Assembly (NCBI GenBank): GCA_963971425.1
Contig: OZ020514.1
Coordinates: 15,877,218 to 15,941,217 of the forward strand
Origin: Bryoerythrophyllum caledonicum
Lineage: Eukaryota; Streptophyta; Bryopsida; Pottiales; Pottiaceae
DNA length: 64,000 nt
Direction: 5' to 3'
The notes beneath the pieces are model-generated. The model saw only the letters and a program-made list of their open reading frames with translations. It did not search any database and was not told the origin of the DNA. Position numbers and translations under genes: made by a program. This document shows positions 56,693 to 64,000 of this stretch, piece after piece. The first letter of the stretch is position 1, and each line of letters opens with the position of its first letter.

Positions 56693-57430
56693 GAACATCT
56701 CGCTGGTTTTTTTTTATCACGAGGCCTGCTTGCACATTACCAAACATAAATGGTGTCTGCACTGTGACGTTAAAGCTAAGTAGCCCCTTGATTATGGAAA
56801 ACATCCTTGAGCTTCACAGACGTGATGTATTGTGTAATAAACTGGAGTGCGTGTGTTTTGCACGTGCACCTGATACGGGAGATGACTTTGGGGCGGCGTA
56901 AACTCACCCAATGTTTCAGAAGACATCCCTCTTTGCTTTATAATACTACTCTTTCCTCACTTTCAGTAGATCAATGGAAGAGCTAGGTGATCTGTCAACT
57001 AGAATCTTTATCAAGTATGGAAGAATTTGGTGGTCTTTGACCCTTAAGTGTCAGAAGGTGACACTGGTGGCCACAATATTCTACATGTATGCGGTTGGTT
57101 TGAACATGATAAGGTTTAGATATTGAATGATGTTAGTTGAAGAATCTTCAATCCAAAGGTAGAAGTCTTGCTAAACTTTAATACATCGTTTGTATAAAAT
57201 ACGTGCCTGTATATATGGTTCCCAACTGACGTTTAAGGGTTGAACTCTAGATTTAGCTTCCTTGAGAATGAGGAAGGAGAGGGTATGTTGTACCACGGAT
57301 TTTGGCTGCCTTTTTCTTTTAATGCTTAGAGGTGATTATAGAAATGTAGAAGTATTGAGTACCGACTTTTGAGAAAAGAGGTTCAAGTTCTTGGTATCTG
57401 TATCTCAAGAAATAATTCCATTGTTGGGAT
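56693..57430. other. AT-rich spacer without supported genes
   Basis: Nothing recognisable. It may be intron or filler sequence captured together with the amylase fragment. Confidence 0.4.
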
Positions 57431-57440
57431 GCTTTTGCAG

Positions 57441-57545
57441 GTGAAAGTGAACAGTGACATCAAGGTGGATCCAATTTTTCTGAAAGTTTTGGGTCAGGAG
57501 AACCGAGTGGAGATGGAGTTGGCAGCAGTGCCCGAATTCGAGTAA
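57441..57545 (+). CDS. possible small captured exon
   Basis: After an acceptor-like TTTTGCAG (57434-57440) a frame reads VKVNSDIKVDPIFLKVLGQE, then NRVEMELAAVPEFE, and stops. It could be the last exon of a captured host gene. The protein is not recognised. Confidence 0.3.
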   Translation: MKVNSDIKVDPIFLKVLGQENRVEMELAAVPEFE

Positions 57546-57966
57546 AGAAAGCAGAGCAAGGCGAAACACACGCCCAGACGACGGAGCAATAAAGTGCTGC
57601 ATTTTCCTACAATCTACTCTTCCGTGCAGGATGTGTACATCAAGTAGTGTTTTTTTTTAATCAGGAATACTAGGGGCAGAGGTGTTGAGGTTATGCATTT
57701 TGGAGTCGAGGGGGTTTTTTGGTGGCGTCTTTCTCCACACGGCGTCTCCGGCGCTCTCATTTGGTCACAGGGATCTTGAATTTCATATGTGGAGTTATAT
57801 AATACTATAGAATTATTCCTGAGAATATGGATTTTTTTTTCCAATTTGATGTGGAAATCTAGCAGATAAGTGGCTTGAAGGATTTTCGTTCTGAACACGC
57901 CAGTGGAGTTTTTTCTTTGCAAGGGGTTCTCTGTTTCTATTAGAGCATGTATCCGGGGGAGTCTTT

Positions 57967-58166
57967 NNNNNNNNNNNNNNNNNNNNNNNNNNNNNNNNNN
58001 NNNNNNNNNNNNNNNNNNNNNNNNNNNNNNNNNNNNNNNNNNNNNNNNNNNNNNNNNNNNNNNNNNNNNNNNNNNNNNNNNNNNNNNNNNNNNNNNNNNN
58101 NNNNNNNNNNNNNNNNNNNNNNNNNNNNNNNNNNNNNNNNNNNNNNNNNNNNNNNNNNNNNNNNNN
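57967..58166. other. assembly gap, 200 N
   Basis: A run of exactly 200 N. The true missing length is unknown. It lies inside the presumed hAT element. Confidence 0.99.
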
Positions 58167-58255
58167 CCATTTCTTGCATCTCCTTTGAAACATTGAAATT
58201 AGTTCGTAACATTTAAGATAATCCAATTTGCAAGAACTGAACTTTCGATGGTCCC

Positions 58256-58630
58256 TGTTCGTGCGCGCCCGGCCCAACAGTGCACGTGCTCGGCCACCGT
58301 TCTTGCGTGCGCGGCCTCACAGCGCACGCGCCCGGACCCATTCGCGCGCGCACTGCCACCGTTCGTGCGCGCCCGGCCCCCATTCGCGCGCGCCCGGCCC
58401 CCATTCGTGCGCGCCCGACCCCAAAGTATGCGCATCCGCCGTCAAAAGGCACGCGCGCGGCTCCCATTCGCGCGCGCCCGGCCTCATAGCGCATGCGCCC
58501 GACCTTGAAGCGCACGCGCGCGGCCCCATTTGCACGCGCCTGGCCATTCTGTTCTTCCTCTCGAGACCATGATTGGTACGTACGAGACCGTCCCATCTTG
58601 TACGCGCGCGGCCTACGAGGGGCATGCGCG
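58256..58630 (-). repeat. GC-rich subterminal array in the opposite orientation
   Basis: Units like CGTGCGCGCCCGGCCCCCAT, about 15 copies, are the reverse complement of the units at 52190-52550. The many long frames here (78 to 127 codons, Arg/Ala/Pro-rich) are repeat products. Confidence 0.8.
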
Positions 58631-58789
58631 CCTTGCTATAAGTTTGGGAATCATGGCACGATGGGCCTACTTCCCAGGCGCTTTGGCCTGCAACTGTCAC
58701 GTGGCGGCTATTTGCTAAGAACTATTGGGAAGTGGGTCCCGGTGTCTATTGACACCCTTTTACTCTCGGTGCCCCTTCACGCTAGTTTT

Positions 58790-61700
58790 AAGCATGGACT
58801 CAAGTGGGCCTTCTGAGATTCGGGCTTCCAAGAAGAAAATGAAGAAACGAGAGCGTGATGCGGGACGAGTACGCAACCACGAGCAGAATAAACGCATTCA
58901 CATATTTGTCGATGGTGAGCTGAAAGCATTTCGAGGCTGAGGAGATGTACCAAGTCTATGGACATTTACACAGTGTGCAAAGTACATTGCCTTGTGTCAT
59001 TTGGGACGAATGTGGCCGCATTCGCGGTATTCGCAACTTCGGAAATACAACAAGGATAATTTAAATTACTACACCAATGAAGTATTCAAAGAACGGTGCA
59101 TCCAAGCGTACCAGCACATCTACAACACGGCAAAGGTTCACCGGAACGAGGTGAATCTATCCATTTTACGTATGTGATCATTGGCAAGCACCTAGCCCAG
59201 GATTTGAGTCTAGGTGCTTTGGACCTTGAGCCTTTCCTATTTCAGATTGTTACATCGGTCAGGGGCACGGTGAAGGCCATAGGCTACAACCGACATGTGT
59301 TGCACTTGATGTTCGGCGTGAGATCTCGTCCTTTGTTCTCTCACGTATCTCTTTTGTGCGCTGTGAGTGGCGCCACCAACTACAACATATTGGTCGGTTT
59401 GCATGCGTTTTATCCCCTTGGTTTTGGGGTAGATAACTGGACAAAGGACGCCTAGATTAGGCCTGGATGGTATGTCGGTGATGGCGAAAATGAGCTCATT
59501 CCAGTTGTCTTTGCAGCTAGGGCGGTGACTTCTATATTAAATGCTATATTTGGATGTAGTGCCTTTGCATCCGATTTGCCATGTAGTTCTACGCTTTTGG
59601 AAGAGGCATATGCTCTTATATTGGGGGTAGCGGAATCACGTGAGCATAGATCAGTAAAGATCCTTGTATGTCATTGCAAAGATCCCCTTCCTCCATGGAA
59701 AACTTAGTTGGAGCTCACACGCCGCAGTCGAGAGATTGTGGATGCTATTAATGCTCCACATCTTTCTATGGACTCTTCTACTCCGTTGTTGGCTTGCACT
59801 ATTTAGTGGCAACCACAGAATGAGGGTTTTATCCTCATAGAGCTATTTGCTGGTATTGGTATGGGGCTTGCAGTTGTGTTAGAGGATGGGCTCAAAGTAC
59901 GAGGGTATATCCACGTGGATAGTGGCTTTGTAGCCAACCATGTCGCTCACCATCACATGCAGCGACTTTGGGCGTTGTATCCGAGGCAATTACCACCTTT
60001 TGCAATTTGAGGGTGTTTTGGCAAGTTGCCACGTGATGTTACGTTGATCAGTGAAGATGATCTTCGCCGATTAGGTCACTTGGACTTGGTGATTGCCAGA
60101 TGGCCTTTGCCAAGGCCATTCACGGGCGGGCAGTAGGCGTGGCTTAGATGATTCTCGGTCGGAGTACTTTGCAAATTTGCTGAGGCTCATTCAATGGTGG
60201 ACTACCCACCAATCAACGTCATCGGGGTACATTTTTCAGAATATATCCCCATTGGCGGATACAATGAAGTAGGTGCCTATGGATGGGACATACATCCATC
60301 ACCTTCTCCGTACCCCCATGTTTATTGATGCCGCGGCGTTGGGCTCTTACGCCCATTGGCCACGTTGGATTTGGACTAACATGGCATCATCTACGACGCT
60401 CACCTCTGCACTTGTTCAAGTGCAACGGCCCGTGCGCCATGAGATCGATGACATCTTGCATGATTGCCGTGCTTCCACAGAATTTACCAAGGATAATGAG
60501 CCACCATTGGCCGAGGTCAGCCGCGTTGGTTTCACTTGGGGGGCGATTCCCACGTTGATGAGCTACCTGATGTCTTTTGCCTTTAAGACATGGAGTAAAG
60601 TCATCGGGTAAAGACATCGGGTGTACATCATGATTGCGATCCGAACATGGTTTGGGAGTCTACTTCCCAAACTTATGAGGAGCCTTTTGCCGATGAGAGG
60701 GAGCAAGCGATGGGCTTTTTGTCAAGCACCACCGCTGCACCGGATATCTTTGAGGGCCAGCGTTGTTATTTGTTAGATCAAGCCATTGACATCAACACCT
60801 TTGTTTCTTTTGTGACCTCTATTTCGTCGTTCAGCGCCGTTTGAGTGATTGGTGATCCACACGTACTGGGAGCAGACTCTGATGGTCAGGGGGCAGCGGT
60901 GCCACATCTTGCAGAGATTGAGGAAGTTGAGTTGCTTTTATGTTAGAAGTGGCATGCACCTGAAGAGTTTTGTGCTTAGCATGTCTTTGCAGCCTTGGCC
61001 GAGGACTTTGGTAGAGAGGATGCTCGGGATATCTTTTCCCACTTTTATCATCACGACATAGGAATTTATGTGGATCCTATGAGTGAGGAGTCAGGAGACA
61101 TTAATGCCCTCCCTACTACCAAGTAGCAATCACTGGCCGTGCTCGTATGCGGTGAGTCTCCTACGGTGGAGAAGAAGACCACGGAATTTGATGATTGGCC
61201 TTTGGATTCGAGGCCACATCTTACCGATGCCGAGGCACAAACGGTACGAGCAATTATACGTTCGTATCTTAGTTGTTTTGCTTTCAGTCTTCATAATTTG
61301 GAGAGCTACAGAGGCAAACCAATTCACATTGAGTTGGAAGACGACCACTTGATCTTCCGACGGCCGTACAAGCTCAGTTTCTCTGAGAAAGTCGGGGTTC
61401 AGACTCGTTGTCAGGAGTTGTTGGCCGCCAGCTTAATTAAACTTTCAAACAGAGAGTATGCTTGTGCCACAGTTATGCCATCAAAGAAGGATATCTTTGG
61501 CGACTCGACGGTGAAGCCAATGTGTGGGGAATATTGTGTGGTCAATCACAAGTCCAATTCAGACCAATATCCCATTCCTACGCAGGAGGAGTTGTTTGCT
61601 TCAATGGGCCACGCTAGAGTATTTAGTACTCTAGATTTGCGGTTTGGTTACCACCGATGACTATTGATGGTGGATGACTAGGTGAAGACTAGGGTGTTGA

Positions 61701-64000
61701 TCAGGATGGGAGAGATCAGCTCTATGATTGGAAGTTTCTCCCATCTGGCCTCAATAATGCACCCGCTGAGTTTCAGAGGGTGATGGACCGGTTGTTGATC
61801 GGTTTATTGTTAGCTCGATGCTACATTGATGATGTTATCATTTTTAATAGCAGCCCACAGGAGCATATGAGGCATCTACAGGCGGTGTTTGAGAGGTTAC
61901 GGCAGTGTAGATTGCGCTTGCACCATGGCAAGTGCAAGTTCTTCCACGACCGGTTGCCATATTTGGGACATATAATTATTCCAGGGGATCTTGGCGTGGA
62001 GCACGCCAAGGCGGATGCGTTGCAGAAGATTCCTGCCCCAACCGACGGGTCATGGCTTTGAGCTTTTCTTGGCTTGGCAAATTACTATCGCCGGTTTGTC
62101 AAGAACTTTAGCTTCACTGCTAACCGTTGACTATTCTAACTAGAAAGGATCAACCATGGACTTGGGGATGGGAACAATTGTAGGCGTTTCCTACTTTGAA
62201 GCTAAAGCTCAGTTGAGCGCCTATGCTGCCGCGTCTGGATGCTACACGACCCTTTTAGTCGCACACAGACTAGAGTTATGTGGGATTAAGGGGTGTTGAC
62301 TCAGAAGGATGATGAGGGACGAGAGTACGTTGTGGCGTTTGCTTCTAGGAGCAACAACAACGCGGAGTCCAACTACTCATCCTATGAAGAGAGGCTTTGG
62401 CCACGGTTTTTGCCATAGCCCATTTTAGGCCCTATTTGTATGGGCAATATTTTACTTTGATGACCAATCATCAGCCTTTAAAAAGGCTCATGGATCTGAC
62501 AAGCTTAGTGACAAGCTTGCCAGGTGGCTTTGTTGCTTCAGGAGTATGACTTTGAGGTTGTACAATAGGCTGAAATCACAAACTTGGATGCGGATGGTCT
62601 ATTTCACAATCCAAGTCCGTCGGAGGAGGATTTGACTGGTGTCACGTGGCATGGGGATTGTAATAGGGAGTTAGTGGCGAGGTGAAATGCAGTGGTTTAC
62701 CTCACGTTGATGTCGAGCTCCGCATCAACGTTGCCTGATTTGGCATCGGATGAGGAACTGGATAAGGCCCAAGTTGTTAGCAATGTGTAGAAAGACAGTT
62801 CAATCTTGCACAAGCTACAACATGGGACACTTTCCCCAGATCTTCCTACTATGGAGAGTGTTAGAGTTGGGCACCAAACAACAAGGTTCCATTTGAAGAA
62901 CGGCCTTCTATTTTGGGTGTGGCATGATGGGACTAGGCGCATAGTTCCAAGGCCAGATTAGAAGGTTTTGTTGGTATGACATGTACACAAAGACCTAGGA
63001 CATTTTGGCGTGCAACGGGCTCATTCAATGTTGCGCAGCCAGTACTTGTGGACCGGCATGTATCATCAGGTCGCCACGTATGTTTTGCGATGTGAAGTAT
63101 GTGATCCGGTTAGATTTAGCTTCAACCCCTTAACACCTCAGTTGCAGCCTTTGCCCAATATGGGGCTAGGAAACTGGTGGTCTTTCGACTTTGCTGGTCC
63201 ACTTGTTTTTACTTCACGTGGAGCGAAGTATGTCTTGGTGATGGTCGAGCATTTCTACAAGTGGATTGAGCTCGTGGCTCTTCCGCAAAACTCTTCAAAG
63301 CTGGCGGCCATGGCATTCCTCGACCATCTGTTGGCTCATTTTGGAGCCTCAGTTGAGATTTTGACAGACCAGGGACGTGAATTCCTTGGGGCTTTCCAAA
63401 CTTTGTGTACCAAGGCTTTGATTGACCATCGTACTACTTGTCAAGATCATCCGGAGGCGAACAGTTGGACAGAGCATGTGGTTCAGATCGTGAAGCGGGG
63501 CCTACCAAAGTATGAATTACTTCAAGGTGGCCATTGTGATTGGGATCTAATGATACCATGGATCGCCATGGGATACCGGTTTAGCCGGCGGGCTTCACTG
63601 GCTGCTTTCAGTTTGTATCAATTGTTGTACGGGTGGGAGCCAATTTTATCGAGTTTCGTTCGGAAAAAGCTAGCTCCGATTGTGAATTTGGTTGATTCAG
63701 AGGTGTAGGCCTAGCGTCTACAGGATTGAGCGGAGTTCTTCAAGCGGGCTATGCCCATGGCTATAGAGAACGTGTCCATCACTCAACACCGTGACACTTT
63801 ATGATATGCTCGTATTCGTAGCGGTGCCTACCGACCTGAGCTGCGACGTTTTTCCACGGGGGATTATGTTTATCTACAGCATGAGGCGCCCACAACAATA
63901 GGCGTCAAGGCTGGGCGCACCATTCTTCGCGTGAACGATGTGCTGCCCAGTGGCATTTTGTTGCTCGAAGTCAAAGATGGCCTGGAATGGTGGGAGCACT
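58790..64000 (+). mobile_element. decayed Ty3/gypsy element with a methyltransferase-like domain, cut by the window end
   Basis: Fossil entry. Parts in order: an N-terminal region without clear family (58.8-59.7 kb), a cytosine-C5 methyltransferase-like region (59.8-60.5 kb), a linker, reverse transcriptase (61.1-62.06 kb, with CYIDDVIIF near 61830), RNase H remnants (62.3-62.6 kb) and integrase (62.98-63.65 kb, with CEVC, FDFAGP, TDQGREF and QDHPEAN). It is heavily broken, with well over ten interruptions, and no LTR is visible in the window, so it is old. The left edge is approximate and the right edge lies outside. Confidence 0.8.
59812..60500 (+). pseudogene. cytosine-C5 DNA methyltransferase-like domain in the gypsy fossil
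   Basis: Phrases resembling the family: LIELFAGIGMGLAVVLEDG (the FxGxG SAM-binding motif I), IHVDSGFVANHVAHHHMQRL, LGHLDLVIARWPLPRPF (position of motif IV, where PC would be expected) and DAAALGSYAHWPRWIWTN (compare motif VIII, AHRxRxFWxN, of DNMT3/DRM-type enzymes). It belongs to a fossil element and is broken. Cytosine methyltransferases carried by retrotransposons have been described in some algae and dinoflagellates, which makes this reading plausible. Confidence 0.55.

Larger units (their letters stand above)
52100..58700 (-). mobile_element. hAT-like element with captured host exon (boundaries approximate)
   Basis: GC-rich CGCGCCCGGCC arrays lie at both sides in opposite orientation (52190-52550 and 58256-58560). 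Between them stand a DUF659-type hAT transposase pseudogene on the minus strand and an alpha-amylase exon fragment. Inverted subterminal arrays around a transposase suggest one element. I could not find clean terminal repeats or an 8-bp target duplication, and the N gap lies inside, so both ends are estimates. Confidence 0.5.

Noticed and set aside
58208-58816. Arg/Ala/Pro-rich frames of 78-127 codons on both strands
   Set aside because: Products of the CGCGCCCGGCC repeat array, with no domain and on both strands at once.

Overview
This window looks like a transposon-rich, gene-poor stretch of a land-plant nuclear genome. The evidence is plant-type transposons (a perfect-ended CACTA element, a DUF659-type hAT, Ty3/gypsy elements, a LINE), interstitial telomere-like TTAGGG/TTTAGGG tracts, spliceosomal introns with ordinary GT..AG ends, and a plant-type alpha-amylase exon carried inside a transposon. 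I cannot name the species. A non-seed plant is my guess, with low confidence. There is a 200-base N gap at 57967-58166. I found no ordinary intact host gene, tRNA or rRNA.

Layout. 1-920: AT-rich tandem DNA, a GGGACGGGG tract and telomere-like repeats. 1690-7612: a multi-exon gene (gene A) whose protein carries an NGQHR/ParB-like motif; its introns and flanks are packed with short palindromes (cores AATATATT and AGATCT). 7675-14108: a CACTA transposon with perfect 28-bp ends and a TGT target duplication, carrying a TnpA-like gene and itself invaded by a 777-bp element with 19-bp inverted ends. 14134-17210: gene F, two FCP1/NIF-like phosphatase domains, again with palindromic introns. About 17240-33650: element B, an RNase-H-fold transposase-like gene with GGATCC-core palindromes, split by a very young Ty3/gypsy element (21668-33040, 2422-bp LTRs, TATTG target duplication). 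33660-37620: two pieces of a LINE joined 3' end to 5' end. 37770-45500: a second transposase-like gene (gene C, minus strand) homologous to B, with TTTAGCTC..GAGCTAAA palindromes. 46020-51780: gene D, a second NGQHS/ParB-like gene whose introns and flanks carry TTTAGCTCGA-TCGAGCTAAA palindromes. About 52100-58700: a hAT-like element with GC-rich inverted subterminal repeats, a DUF659 transposase and a captured amylase exon. 58790-64000: a decayed Ty3/gypsy element with a cytosine-methyltransferase-like domain upstream of pol.

How the parts may fit. Twice in this window an NGQHR/ParB-like gene and a gene for a DDD-type, RNase-H-fold transposase lie near each other, embedded in a family-specific palindrome that occurs dozens of times in introns and flanks but not, as far as I can see, in exons. 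My inference is an uncharacterised class of large plant DNA transposon in which a ParB-fold protein and a transposase act on palindromic sites. The FCP1-like gene F may be a third component or cargo. All four genes are decayed. In-frame stops are mostly TAG where a homologous or contextual reading suggests Gln (CAG), as expected from deamination of CHG-methylated cytosines.
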